This document shows, in pieces, positions 41,958 to 51,926 of a DNA stretch of 64,000 bases (position 1 is its first letter; each line of letters opens with the position of its first letter). A program made the position numbers and the translations under genes. Under the pieces are notes generated by a model that saw only the letters and a program-made list of their open reading frames with translations, made no database searches and was not told where the DNA came from. Source of the stretch: UBA2040 sp041751955 (lineage in GTDB: Bacteria > Bacteroidota > Bacteroidia > Flavobacteriales_D > Crocinitomicaceae); NCBI GenBank assembly GCA_041751955.1, contig JBGSIB010000046.1, positions 1-64,000 of the forward strand, given 5' to 3'.

Positions 41958-43304
41958 ATGAAAAGAAACAGTATCAATTACTTGATTTTGTTGGGTGTGT
42001 TTTCGCTCTTGGTAATTGTGACTTTGCAATTAATCTGGCTGAGTAAAACACTAGACATTCAAAAAACAAGTATTGCGATTCAAAATAAAGAGGATAGCCT
42101 TCGCCTTGTCACTTTTTCAGAAAAAACACATGCGGCATTACACGATGTTTTGGCTGATATTGCCGAAAAAAGAGGGGAGAAAATACAAAATTTTGATGCC
42201 GTTCGACAAGAGCGTACGAATTACTTTGTAGTTGATATCAACGATGAGCTTCATCCTTACTATCTGCAGAATTTGTTGAAAGAAAAATTCTATAGATACA
42301 ATGTAAACGAAGATTTTCAGTACGGTATTTACGATTGTTTCTCGGATTCAATTGTTTACGGAAATTTAATTCGTTTCAACAAAAACATTACCAATGATGA
42401 AGGAGCCGACACCACGGTAAAATCTCCTTCTGAAGGACTTTCATGGAAAAAAGATGGCCATTATTTCACGCTGTTTTTCCCGAATGTTTCGAATAAAATG
42501 CTGACGGGAAATACGCAGCTTTTTGCCCCTTGGTTATATATTTTGCTTATCGTCGTATTGATTTTTGTATTCTTTGTTTTCGCCTTATCCATTATCATCA
42601 AACAAAGAAAACTTTCAGAGGTCAAAAATGATTTTATCAACAACATGACCCACGAATTGAAAACACCAATTTCAACCATAGGTTTATCGAGTGAAATGCT
42701 TTTAAGACATGATTTGTCGAATGACCCAGAGAAAATCAAACGGTATGCCGGTATCATTCACAAGGAAAACAAAAGATTAGAAAATCAAGTTGAACGAGTA
42801 TTGAATGTGGCGAAATTGGATAAGGATAAACTTATTCTCAAGAAAAGCACGCTTGATATTCATGATTTGCTGGAAGAAGTAAAGGATAATTTTGAGTTCA
42901 ATCAAAGTGAAATAGGGGGTGACATCACCATGGAATTAAATGCAGGTGATGATGCGATTCGTGCGGACGAAGTTCATATTTCTAATGTGCTCTACAACCT
43001 AATTGACAATGCCATAAAATATTGTGAAGAAGTGCCTAAGATTCACATCAAAACAAGAAATGAAGGTAAATATTTGGTAATCGAAATATCAGACAATGGG
43101 ATTGGAATTCGTCGCGAAGATTTGGGACAAATTTTTGATAAATTCTTCCGCGTACACACGGGCAATCGACACGATGTCAAAGGTTTTGGGCTTGGATTGT
43201 ACTATGTGAAAATCATTTTGGAAGCCCACAAAGGAAGTGTGGATGTAAAAAGTTCCTACGGAAAAGGAACTACTTTTATTCTTAAGATTCCTAAAGTAGC
43301 CTAA
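41958..43304 (+). CDS. Sensor histidine kinase
   Basis: A 448-residue membrane histidine kinase. Two membrane segments (about 8-28 and 194-215) enclose a periplasmic sensor domain of about 165 residues. The phosphorylated His is H232 in THELKTPIS; the ATPase has N-box NVLYNLIDNAIKY, G1 ISDNGIGI and G2 GFGLGLYYVK. No HAMP domain is obvious. No response regulator is adjacent, so it is an orphan kinase here. It starts 20 bases after the MoeB-like gene and may be co-transcribed. Confidence 0.92.
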   Translation: MKRNSINYLILLGVFSLLVIVTLQLIWLSKTLDIQKTSIAIQNKEDSLRLVTFSEKTHAALHDVLADIAEKRGEKIQNFDAVRQERTNYFVVDINDELHPYYLQNLLKEKFYRYNVNEDFQYGIYDCFSDSIVYGNLIRFNKNITNDEGADTTVKSPSEGLSWKKDGHYFTLFFPNVSNKMLTGNTQLFAPWLYILLIVVLIFVFFVFALSIIIKQRKLSEVKNDFINNMTHELKTPISTIGLSSEMLLRHDLSNDPEKIKRYAGIIHKENKRLENQVERVLNVAKLDKDKLILKKSTLDIHDLLEEVKDNFEFNQSEIGGDITMELNAGDDAIRADEVHISNVLYNLIDNAIKYCEEVPKIHIKTRNEGKYLVIEISDNGIGIRREDLGQIFDKFFRVHTGNRHDVKGFGLGLYYVKIILEAHKGSVDVKSSYGKGTTFILKIPKVA

Positions 43305-43684
43305 TCTCTAAAAAGCAAAGTGCTGGGTTGTGGGTAAAGACCGTCTCGAGATATTTTCTTTCCTTTTTTGTAGACAACAATTCTTTCTCCAACATATTGA
43401 TTTTCCATGCTGACGTCTAAAACGTAATATTCATCGGCTTCAAATAAAATTTCGAAATCGCCTTTTGTGACTAATTTTCCTATTTGAATGGTCAAATATC
43501 CGGAGTTGATTTCAATTTGAATGGGAACAGCATCGACTTCAACCAAGAGGTCTCCAGCATCAAATTTATAAGCGCTGATTTGACCTTCATACGTTCCGTA
43601 ATATTTTCGTTTCAAGCTCTGTGCCTGAACAGACGAAAAGGTTATTGAGCTAAGAAAAAGAAGAAAAACGAGACGATAGAGCAT
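43301..43684 (-). CDS. Small exported protein, unknown
   Basis: A 127-residue protein with a signal peptide (residues 1-21, ending VQAQ). The mature part has beta-rich segments (GTYEGQISAYKFDAGDLLVEVD) and resembles lipocalin-like or small surface proteins, but no family is certain. It is convergent with the histidine kinase gene and overlaps its 3' end by 4 bases. Confidence 0.65.
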   Translation of the reverse strand: MLYRLVFLLFLSSITFSSVQAQSLKRKYYGTYEGQISAYKFDAGDLLVEVDAVPIQIEINSGYLTIQIGKLVTKGDFEILFEADEYYVLDVSMENQYVGERIVVYKKGKKISRDGLYPQPSTLLFRD

Positions 43685-43868
43685 CTTTAATCATTGGTTT
43701 GTGAGTCGAAAATAGATAAAAAAAATCATTTTCACGGAAATTTGTTGAAGCTTGACGTCTGTAAATCTTTCGTTTTATGTGAATATCTTCTCTGTTTATT
43801 GGACAATTTCTCGCCTTCTTGCAGCGTCTTAATTCGTAACTTCGAATTCTTAAAAACAAACACATACA

Positions 43869-44663
43869 ATGCAACAATATCACGATTTGCTCCGACGAAT
43901 TATCGACGAAGGAACATTTAAAGGAGATAGAACGGGAACAGGAACAACTTCCATTTTTGGTCATCAAATGCGCTTCGATTTGTCCAAAGGATTTCCCTTG
44001 GTCACGACGAAAAAAGTGCACCTTCGTTCCATCATAATTGAGTTGCTTTGGTTCTTAAATGGTGATTCCAATATCAAATATTTGAAAGACAATGGTGTTT
44101 CGATTTGGGATGAATGGGCTGATGAAAACGGTGATTTAGGTCCTGTTTACGGTTATCAATGGAGAAGTTGGCCGGGCAAAAATGGTGAGAAAATAGATCA
44201 AATTGCCAAACTGGTTGATCAAATAAAACACAACCCCAATTCTAGAAGATTGCTAGTTTCAGCATGGAATGTCGCAGATGTAGACAACATGGCTTTGCCT
44301 CCATGTCATACGATGTTTCAATTTTATGTCGCTGATGGAAAATTGAGTTGTCAATTGTACCAACGTTCGGCCGATACTTTTTTGGGCGTACCGTTTAACA
44401 TTGCTTCGTATGCCTTATTGACGATGATGGTAGCACAGGTTTGTGACTTAAAAGTTGGTGATTTTGTCCACACTTTTGGCGATGCGCATTTGTACAGTAA
44501 CCACATGGAACAGTCGAATTTGCAGTTGTCGAGAGATATTCGTCCACTGCCGACAATGAAAATTAATCCTGATGTGAAAGATTTGTTTTCCTTCAAATTT
44601 GAAGATTTTGAATTGTTGAATTACGATCCACATCCACACATCAAAGGCGCTGTTGCAATTTAA
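43869..44663 (+). CDS. thyA: Thymidylate synthase
   Basis: A 264-residue ThyA, making dTMP from dUMP with methylenetetrahydrofolate. The nucleophile is C146 in LPPCHTMFQFYV, the same number as in E. coli; RTGTGTTSIFGHQMRFDL and SCQLYQRSADTFLGVPFNIASYALL are family signatures. It is followed 9 bases later by folA, the usual folate-cycle pairing. A -7-like TAACTTCG lies at 43837-43844. Confidence 0.97.
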   Translation: MQQYHDLLRRIIDEGTFKGDRTGTGTTSIFGHQMRFDLSKGFPLVTTKKVHLRSIIIELLWFLNGDSNIKYLKDNGVSIWDEWADENGDLGPVYGYQWRSWPGKNGEKIDQIAKLVDQIKHNPNSRRLLVSAWNVADVDNMALPPCHTMFQFYVADGKLSCQLYQRSADTFLGVPFNIASYALLTMMVAQVCDLKVGDFVHTFGDAHLYSNHMEQSNLQLSRDIRPLPTMKINPDVKDLFSFKFEDFELLNYDPHPHIKGAVAI

Positions 44664-44672
44664 ATTTTTCGA

Positions 44673-45179
44673 ATGAAAGTAGCACTAATTGTCGCGATGG
44701 ACCTCGATCGAGGAATCGGAAAGAACAATGATTTGATGTGGCATTTGCCAGCAGACATGCGTTTTTTCAAGCAAACCACCTTGGGGCAGGTCGTTGTAAT
44801 GGGCCGAAAAAATTACGATTCTATTCCAGAAAAATACCGTCCCTTAAGCGACAGAGAGAATGTCGTTTTGACCCGAAACAAAAATTTCAAAGCCGAAAAT
44901 TGTGTTGTCTTGCATGACTTATTCAGCGTTTGGGAGAAATACCAAGATGAAGCGGAAAGAACGATTTTCATCATTGGGGGCGGTGAAATATACCGACTAG
45001 CATTGGAAAGCAATTTAGTGGAAGAAATGTACATTACGCATGTGAATGGGCATTACGATGCGGAAACCTTTTTCCCAGAATTTGATCTGAAAGAATGGAA
45101 AGTTGAAGTCATTCAAAACCAAGACAAAGATGAGAAACACGAAGTTGGTTTTCAGGTGAATAAATATACGAGGAATTAG
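44673..45179 (+). CDS. folA: Dihydrofolate reductase
   Basis: A 168-residue DHFR that regenerates tetrahydrofolate after ThyA. The N-terminal IVAMDLDRGIGKNNDLMWHLPADMRFFKQ is diagnostic, with the catalytic acid and Trp region at DLMWHLP; VMGRKNYDSI and IFIIGGGEIYRLAL are the NADPH-binding blocks. It sits 9 bases after thyA. A palindromic repeat element begins 4 bases after its stop. Confidence 0.96.
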   Translation: MKVALIVAMDLDRGIGKNNDLMWHLPADMRFFKQTTLGQVVVMGRKNYDSIPEKYRPLSDRENVVLTRNKNFKAENCVVLHDLFSVWEKYQDEAERTIFIIGGGEIYRLALESNLVEEMYITHVNGHYDAETFFPEFDLKEWKVEVIQNQDKDEKHEVGFQVNKYTRN

Positions 45180-45183
45180 AAAA

Positions 45184-45288
45184 TCCTCCCCCTCGATCCC
45201 CCTCCAAAGGGGGAAGTTGGTTTCATTTTCTGATCCAATTCTAGGCAGGATCTGTTTCCCCCTTTGGAGGGGGACAAAGGGGGAGGAA
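45184..45288. repeat. Inverted-repeat (REP-like) intergenic element, copy B
   Basis: Arms of about 32 bases at 45184-45215 (CCTCCCCCTCGATCCCCCTC...) and 45256-45287 are inverted repeats with few mismatches, enclosing about 40 unrelated bases. Each arm folds on its own (CCCCCTCCAAAGGGGG). It matches copy A at 11984-12125 in arms and layout but not in the centre. It separates folA from topB. Confidence 0.85.
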
Positions 45289-45319
45289 AATAGAGATTTT
45301 AAAAAAGCAAAAAAAACAA

Positions 45320-47425
45320 ATGAAACTCTGCATAGCCGAAAAACCTAGTGTCGCAAAAGACATTGCAGAAATCATCGGAGCCAAACAGCGCAACGACGGT
45401 TACTGGGAAGGGAATGGCTACTGCGTAACGTGGACTTTCGGGCATCTTTGCACCTTAAAAGAACCACACGATTACAACGAAAATTGGAAGTATTGGAAGT
45501 TGGAGGATTTACCCATCGTTCCGCTTAATTTTGGCATAAAAGTTATCGAAGACAACGGCGTCAAAAGACAATTTGCGTGCATAGAAAGATTGGTGGCCAT
45601 GGCGGATGAAGTCATCAACTGCGGGGATGCCGGGCAAGAGGGAGAATTGATCCAAAGATGGGTACTCCACAAAGCAAAATGCAAAGTTCCCATCAAACGT
45701 TTATGGATTTCCTCTTTGACCGAAGAAGCCATTCGTGAAGGTTTTGAAAAATTGCAGGACGGAAAGAAATACGATCTGCTCTATCAAGCCGGCGCAGCAA
45801 GGGCTATCGGCGATTGGATGCTGGGGATTAACGCCACACGCTTGTTTACGAAAAAATTTGGACAAGGAAAAGGGACGCTTTCCGTAGGTCGCGTTCAAAC
45901 GCCAACGCTTGCGATGATTGTTCAACGGCAATTGGAGATAGATGCTTTCAAAGTTGAAGAATATTGGGAACTGAAAACACTTTATCGAGAGACCGAATTT
46001 CAATGTCAAATCGATAGATTGACCTCGGAAGAAAAAGCGACAAAAGGTCTGGAGTATTTGAAAGACAAGCCATTCGAAATTGTTTCTTTTGAGCAAAAAG
46101 AGGGCAAGGAAGGAAATCCACGACTGTATGATTTGACTTCGCTTCAAGTGGATGGAAATCGCAAATATGGCTTTTCAGCAGACGATACTTTAAAGCAAGT
46201 TCAAAGTTTATACGAAAAGAAACTAGTTACGTATCCAAGAGTTGACACCACTTATCTTTCGGAAGATTTACATCCAAAAATTCCCAATATTTTGCGTGGT
46301 TTGAAATATTACGCAAGATATACCGAACAGCTTTTGCAACAACCGATTCCTAAATCAAAAACGGTTTTTGACGACAAAAAAGTAACCGATCACCACGCTA
46401 TTATTCCCACGGGAATTGTTCCAAGTGGAATAACTCCAGCAGAGCAACAAGTGTACGATTTGATTTGTAAACGTTTCATTTCCGTTTTTTATCCGGAGTG
46501 TAAAGTTTCCAATACCACCGTTATGGGAAAAGTGGACACCTTGGATTTTAAAGCAACTGGAAAGCAAATTATCGATCCAGGTTGGCGTGTCATTTATCAA
46601 GAAGACAAGGTCAAAAAAGCAGATCAAGAAGAAGAAAAGTTAATGCCTGTGTTTCAGGAAGGGGAGAGTGGTCCGCATGAACCATTTATTCACCAAGGAA
46701 AGACTTCGCCGCCTAAACCGTACACGGAGGCCACACTTTTGCGTGCCATGGAAACTGCTGGTAAACAAGTAGATGACGAGGAAATGCGCGAGTTGTTGAA
46801 GGACAATGGGATTGGTCGTCCGTCCACGCGAGCGAATATTATTGAGACTTTATTTCGTAGAAAATACATCGAAAAGAAACGGAAGAATCTGTACGCAACA
46901 CCTACAGGAATTGGTTTGATTGGTACCATTCAAAATGAAATTCTAAAAAGTGCTGAATTGACGGGAGATTGGGAAAAGAAACTCCGTTTGATTGAAAAAG
47001 GCGAGTACGAATCGGATGTTTTCAAAGGCGAACTTTTTCAAATGGTTCGCGAACTTTGCGATGAGGTGATTTTCAGCAATTATCGTCCGATTCAAATACT
47101 GCAAGAACCAGCAAAAGCCGAATCGAAAGTCAGAAAACCACGCGAGAAAAAAGAAAAAGTAAAACTGGAAGGACTGGATTGTCCGAAGTGTAAAAAAGCC
47201 AAAATCATGAAAGGAAAAGCAGCCATCGGTTGTTCCGATTACAAAGTTTGTGGTTTTAAAATTCCCTTCGAGTTACTCGGCAAAAAACTAACGGAATCGC
47301 AATTGATTTCGCTCATCCAAACGGGAAAAACAAGCACTATCAAAGGTTTTGTAATTCCAGGAAATCCGCAGCCGAAAGATGCCAAATTGGTTTTGGATGG
47401 AGGGTTTAATATTGGGTTGGGGTAG
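45320..47425 (+). CDS. topB: DNA topoisomerase III
   Basis: A 701-residue type IA topoisomerase that relaxes and decatenates DNA. The Toprim domain begins MKLCIAEKPSVAKDIAEIIGA; the catalytic tyrosine is Y305 in LVTYPRVDTTYLS. The C-terminal tail (about 620-701) has a Cys motif LDCPKCKKAKIMKGKAAIGCSD and a TopoIII C-terminal repeat (ESQLISLIQTGKTSTIKGF). Single gene behind the repeat element. Confidence 0.95.
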   Translation: MKLCIAEKPSVAKDIAEIIGAKQRNDGYWEGNGYCVTWTFGHLCTLKEPHDYNENWKYWKLEDLPIVPLNFGIKVIEDNGVKRQFACIERLVAMADEVINCGDAGQEGELIQRWVLHKAKCKVPIKRLWISSLTEEAIREGFEKLQDGKKYDLLYQAGAARAIGDWMLGINATRLFTKKFGQGKGTLSVGRVQTPTLAMIVQRQLEIDAFKVEEYWELKTLYRETEFQCQIDRLTSEEKATKGLEYLKDKPFEIVSFEQKEGKEGNPRLYDLTSLQVDGNRKYGFSADDTLKQVQSLYEKKLVTYPRVDTTYLSEDLHPKIPNILRGLKYYARYTEQLLQQPIPKSKTVFDDKKVTDHHAIIPTGIVPSGITPAEQQVYDLICKRFISVFYPECKVSNTTVMGKVDTLDFKATGKQIIDPGWRVIYQEDKVKKADQEEEKLMPVFQEGESGPHEPFIHQGKTSPPKPYTEATLLRAMETAGKQVDDEEMRELLKDNGIGRPSTRANIIETLFRRKYIEKKRKNLYATPTGIGLIGTIQNEILKSAELTGDWEKKLRLIEKGEYESDVFKGELFQMVRELCDEVIFSNYRPIQILQEPAKAESKVRKPREKKEKVKLEGLDCPKCKKAKIMKGKAAIGCSDYKVCGFKIPFELLGKKLTESQLISLIQTGKTSTIKGFVIPGNPQPKDAKLVLDGGFNIGLG

Positions 47426-47510
47426 ATGCGAGTCATATTTCTTATGTCATACGAAAGACCGTTTCAATGAAATGTTTTATCTTCAATATTTTTAATTTAA
47501 ATTTTGGCTC

Positions 47511-47966
47511 ATGAAGACCTTTTTTCTTTTGTTGTTTTTTACTTTTTTGACAAGTACATTTTTCGCCCAAAAAATCAAATTCAAAGACGACAAAGTTACT
47601 GTTGACGGCGTGGAATATTTAAAATGGAACAAACAAGGAAATTCGGACTTTTCAATTTCTGCTTTGAATGTTGAAAATGAGGAGATTTTTGTTCGATGGA
47701 TGAGTTACAAAGACCCCAACCAAATAACGAAAAGTAATCCTGAAGGATATGTGCGATGGATAGAATTGAACTTTTTAGTTATGGATGTCAAATGTGAAAT
47801 CGGCGGTCAATCTAAAAAAAGTTTAATCAAGGTGTTGATTGCCAATAAATTGTATGTCGATGGCTCGTTTAATCCGGATAATGCCAGTTTAATGGTGAAA
47901 AAATTCGGGACAAATTTTTCCCAAAATAGGCCCAATGGCAATGTCAATATCATCATCAACAATTGA
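47511..47966 (+). CDS. Small exported protein, unknown
   Basis: A 151-residue protein with a signal peptide (residues 1-19, MKTFFLLLFFTFLTSTFFAQ). The mature part begins KIKFKDDKVTVDGVEYLKW and is beta-rich, with one unpaired Cys (VKCEIGG). No family recognised. Confidence 0.65.
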   Translation: MKTFFLLLFFTFLTSTFFAQKIKFKDDKVTVDGVEYLKWNKQGNSDFSISALNVENEEIFVRWMSYKDPNQITKSNPEGYVRWIELNFLVMDVKCEIGGQSKKSLIKVLIANKLYVDGSFNPDNASLMVKKFGTNFSQNRPNGNVNIIINN

Positions 47967-47996
47967 TTGGATTTTTCGACCCGATAACTGAAGAAA

Positions 47997-48884
47997 ATGA
48001 ATAGAAAGGATTTCCTGCGCTTGGCGAGTGTTGTTCCTATAATACCGTATATGAAAAGTTTAAACGAGTTTCATTCCATTGCTCAAGGTTTTCCTGAAAC
48101 CGAAAAAATGCCTGTTCTTTTTCTAGGACACGGCAGCCCGATGAATGCCATCGAGGAAAATGAATTCGTTGCGGGTTTTCGAAACGTGGCGAAGGATTTG
48201 CCTAAACCCAATTCTATTCTCTGTATTTCAGCACATTGGTATACCAAAGGAACAAAAGTTACGGCCATGGAAATGCCCCAAACGATTCATGATTTTGGTG
48301 GTTTTCCCCAAGCACTTTTTGACGTTGAATATCCAGCTCCTGGAAGCCCTTCCTTGGCCAAGGAAACGAAAGATATACTTTTGCCCGAATTTGTTGAATT
48401 GGATGAAAAATGGGGTCTCGATCACGGTGCTTGGTCGGTTATCAAACACTTGTATCCAAAGGCCGACATTCCTGTTGTTCAGTTGAGCATAGATTACACC
48501 CAACCAGCTCAATTTCATTTTGATCTGGCCAAAAAATTACAATCCTTGCGTAAAAAAGGTGTCTTAATTATCGGTAGTGGAAATATCGTGCACAACTTGC
48601 GCTTGGTTGATTTTAAAAACATAAGCAAGGTCGATTATGGATTCGACTGGGCCATTGAAGCGAGAGCAACAATCAATTCTTTCCTATCCGATGGTAATTT
48701 TCAAGCACTAATTGATTACGAAAAACAAAGCAAAGCTTTTCAGTTGGCCATTCCTACACCCGATCATTATTTGCCTTTGATCTACACACTTGGATTAAAA
48801 GAAAGTAAAGATGAAATTTCACTTTTCAATGATAAGCTGCTTGCAGGTAGTTTGAGCATGACTTCTTTGAAAATAGCTGAATAG
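47997..48884 (+). CDS. ygiD: 4,5-DOPA dioxygenase-like class III extradiol enzyme
   Basis: A 295-residue enzyme of the LigB/YgiD family, non-heme iron or zinc extradiol dioxygenases related to plant DOPA 4,5-dioxygenase. The metal site residues appear in PVLFLGHGSPMNA (His), ILCISAHWYTKGT (His), and GLDHGAWSVIKHLYP (His). The N-terminus MNRKDFLRLASVVPIIPY resembles a Tat-type signal without the full twin arginine, so location is uncertain. Physiological substrate unknown. Confidence 0.88.
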   Translation: MNRKDFLRLASVVPIIPYMKSLNEFHSIAQGFPETEKMPVLFLGHGSPMNAIEENEFVAGFRNVAKDLPKPNSILCISAHWYTKGTKVTAMEMPQTIHDFGGFPQALFDVEYPAPGSPSLAKETKDILLPEFVELDEKWGLDHGAWSVIKHLYPKADIPVVQLSIDYTQPAQFHFDLAKKLQSLRKKGVLIIGSGNIVHNLRLVDFKNISKVDYGFDWAIEARATINSFLSDGNFQALIDYEKQSKAFQLAIPTPDHYLPLIYTLGLKESKDEISLFNDKLLAGSLSMTSLKIAE

Positions 48885-48943
48885 CTTAATTGAAAGCCAA
48901 TCAAGATTGCTTTTATCGAGAAAAATCCTCAATTTCGTAGCTC

Positions 48944-49591
48944 ATGAATTGCAGTCACATCTCAAAATATTCTCGTTTTTCAGTTTTCTCGCTCTTATTT
49001 TTCTTGTTTTTCGGCACTTCTGGATTCAGTCAAACAGAGACAGAAATCATGACTTCCTTGCGACAATTGAAAGCGGCAAAAGGTGAGATAGCGGTCGAAT
49101 CTGTGTTTTCGGTGGATTCGGTGAACATGGAGAAATATTACAACATTGTGTATCTCGACAATGAATTTGCTCGTCGTCCGAAATTCGATGATAAGGCACA
49201 ATACAGGGTCAATCAATTGATGTTTCAGGAAAATCTGCCCATGTATTCTTTCTTTAAAAATGCACCTGATTCCATTCAAATCGATTCGTTGGTACTGAGT
49301 AAAGCGGAAGGCACGATGAAAAACACATTTTTAATTTATCGCGGTATAATGGTTTACAAAGAAGGAATAAAAACTTTCCGATATGAAATTGATAATGGTT
49401 ACGTTTCACATTTGGTGGTCACGAAGAAGAAAATTCCTTGGTACACAGCCGATTTTTCAGGACTGTATAAAAAGACGAACAGAACTTGGCCCGTTTTCAA
49501 AAATTATGACAAACAAGGTAAATTAGAAGATACTAGTACTGTGGTTTATATGGATACAGGAGTGCATGAAATTATTTGGGAACAAGAATAA
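48944..49591 (+). CDS. Exported protein of unknown function
   Basis: A 215-residue protein with a signal peptide (about residues 1-29, FFGTSGFSQ). It contains mostly polar beta-rich sequence; no domain recognised. The N-terminus MNCSHISKYSRFS is unusual for a signal and the true start could be slightly downstream, but no better ATG exists before the hydrophobic core. Confidence 0.6.
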   Translation: MNCSHISKYSRFSVFSLLFFLFFGTSGFSQTETEIMTSLRQLKAAKGEIAVESVFSVDSVNMEKYYNIVYLDNEFARRPKFDDKAQYRVNQLMFQENLPMYSFFKNAPDSIQIDSLVLSKAEGTMKNTFLIYRGIMVYKEGIKTFRYEIDNGYVSHLVVTKKKIPWYTADFSGLYKKTNRTWPVFKNYDKQGKLEDTSTVVYMDTGVHEIIWEQE

Positions 49592-49765
49592 GGAACCATT
49601 TAATGTGATTTTTTGTTGTATATTTGGTATTCACGATTTAAAAATTAGGTTGCGATATGAAAAGAACAAAGCCATTTTACCTCTTAAAGTAAGAATGTTT
49701 TAATTCAATTGTGTCGTTAATTTCAGCAGTTTCTCTCCCTATTTCTCCCAAACTCCAATATCTGC

Positions 49766-50736
49766 ATGTTATTCAAAAAAGTGAAAGCGGTTTTCCATCC
49801 TGAACGATATCATGGGTGGGGTCGCAACAAAAAATTCTTCGAATTGTGGTATTATAAAATCATTAATGCCACAGAAAACGTTGGTTTAGCTATTATTCCA
49901 GGAATTTCTATTGATGAAAATGGCAACAAGGAAGTTTACATCCAAATTTTGGATGGCCAGAATAAACTGGCTGAATACCATAAATTTACACCTGAATCAT
50001 TTGAACCGAAAGAAGGTGTTTTTGAATTAAAAATTGGGAACAATTTTTTCTCAAGTAAAAAGATAATTCTTGATTTACCTACGATAAAAGGAGAATTGAC
50101 CTTTCATGATTTGGCGCCGTGGCCAAGCAAGTTTTATTCTCCTGGAATAATGGGGCCGTATAGTTTTATTCCTAAAATGGAATGTTATCATGGCATTTTG
50201 AGTATGTACTCCGAAATTGAAGGCGAACTTTTAATCAACGGTGAAAATGTCAATTTTGGACATGGTCGCGGGTTTATAGAAAAAGATTGGGGACGTTCCT
50301 TACCCACCAATTATATAGCGATGCAAAGTTCTCATTTTAGTGAGAAAGAAATTTCGATAAAAATTTCTATTGCTGAAGTTCCTTGGATGAATAATTCTTT
50401 TGTTGGCTTCATAGTAGCCTTTTGGTTCAATGATAAATGGGTTCAATTCAACACCTACAACAGAAGTAAAATTAGAAAATGCTCCGTAGAAGGGAATATG
50501 GTTCGTATCAATATGACCATCCGATTTATAGAATAGAAATTCTGGCGACTAGAGACAGTGGGACTGAGCTACAAGGACCTGTAAATGGCATAATGACGGG
50601 AAAAATTTCAGAAAGTATGAGCTCTGAATTGAGCATAAAACTTATCGATAGAAAAACAGGGGACATCATGTTTAATGACACTGGAGGAAATGCAGGACTC
50701 GAAATATGTGGGGATATGAAAGCCTTACTCGTCTAG
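49766..50736 (+). pseudogene. Tocopherol-cyclase-like gene, frameshifted copy
   Basis: A homologue of the adjacent gene at 50789-51772. The first frame gives 256 residues, including HPERYHGWGRNKKFFE and the SPGIMGPYSFIPKMECYHG block, and stops at 50534. The remaining C-terminus (YRIEILATRDSGTEL to ...GDMKALLV) continues in another frame to 50736. Alignment to the intact copy places a one-base loss near 50515-50520 (ATGACCATCC). It also has ELWYYKI where the intact copy has EGWYFKI. Likely a pseudogene, or a sequencing error. Confidence 0.8.
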
Positions 50737-50788
50737 TTTAATCTGAAAGAATAAAGGAATAGTTTTCTTATTTAAGCTTAAAGTAGAC

Positions 50789-51772
50789 ATGTTAATACAA
50801 AGAATTCGCGCCCTTTTTAATCCCGAGCGATACCATGGCTGGGGGAGAGAAAAGAAATTTTTTGAAGGATGGTACTTCAAAATTGTCAATGCTACTGAAG
50901 ATAGAAGTTTTGCCTTTATTCCTGGTATAGCAATGGATGAAGAAGGCAAAAAGCAAGCTTTTATTCAAATTTTAGATGGACAAAGTAAGTCTTCAGAGTA
51001 CATCAAGTTTGATTTCGATGCTTTTATTTCCGCCTCTGGAAAATTTCACATACAAATAGATAGAAACACATTTTCGGCTACTCAATTGGTTTTAAATCTT
51101 GAATCCGTTCAGGGAAAGCTAAACTTTAAAAACAGAATACCCTGGCCAAAAAAATGGTATTCACCAGGAATCATGGGACCATTTAGCTTCGTTCCAAAAA
51201 TGGAATGTTATCATGGGATTGTCAGCATGTATCATGACATTGAAGGGGAACTTAAATTCTTGAATGAAACGGTAGATTTTACTGGGGGTCGAGGTTATAT
51301 GGAAAAGGATTGGGGACATTCATTTCCTTCCGCTTATGTCTGGATGCAAAGCAGTCATTTCAGCGAAGAGAATATTTCTTTGAAATTGTCAGTGGCAAAA
51401 ATACCTTGGATGAGAAGCTCATTTGTTGGCTTCATCGCTGGATTTTGGTTCAAGGATAAATTGATAAAATTCACTACTTATAATTTCACAAAGTTAGAAA
51501 GATGCGAGGTGACATCAGATTCCGTTCATGTAATTTTGATCAATCGTAAATACAAATTAGAGATACAAGCCGTCAGAGATAGTGGAGCAGAATTGGCCGC
51601 TCCAATTGGTGGTTTCATGGATGCTCGGATTACCGAAACAATGACCGCTCGTTTGCATGTGAAAATTACGGATAGAAAAGCCAATCAAGTTATTTTTAAT
51701 GATATTGGGAAAAAAGCGGGTTTAGAAGTAGCAGGTAAAATTTCAGAAATAATTGTGAATAGCAGAACTTGA
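50789..51772 (+). CDS. Tocopherol cyclase family protein
   Basis: A 327-residue protein of the tocopherol-cyclase-like family (related to plant VTE1). Signatures are NPERYHGWGREKKFFEGWYF at the start, SPGIMGPFSFVPKMECYHG near residue 130 and RGYMEKDWGHSFP near 170. In plants the enzyme closes the chromanol ring; in bacteria the substrate is unknown and may be another prenyl-quinol or hydrophobic compound. It is the intact member of a tandem pair; the upstream copy is broken. Confidence 0.85.
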   Translation: MLIQRIRALFNPERYHGWGREKKFFEGWYFKIVNATEDRSFAFIPGIAMDEEGKKQAFIQILDGQSKSSEYIKFDFDAFISASGKFHIQIDRNTFSATQLVLNLESVQGKLNFKNRIPWPKKWYSPGIMGPFSFVPKMECYHGIVSMYHDIEGELKFLNETVDFTGGRGYMEKDWGHSFPSAYVWMQSSHFSEENISLKLSVAKIPWMRSSFVGFIAGFWFKDKLIKFTTYNFTKLERCEVTSDSVHVILINRKYKLEIQAVRDSGAELAAPIGGFMDARITETMTARLHVKITDRKANQVIFNDIGKKAGLEVAGKISEIIVNSRT

Positions 51773-51926
51773 ATCAAAAAAATCTCTATTAAAGTTCTGT
51801 CTAACAAGTTATTCAATCCTGAATTGGTTTTTCCTTTTACACTTCAACCCTAAAAAATGACAGTTCAACAAAAACGGTTTTTATAATCAAACGAGTATAA
51901 GGAGATTTGTCATCAAATTATACGTT

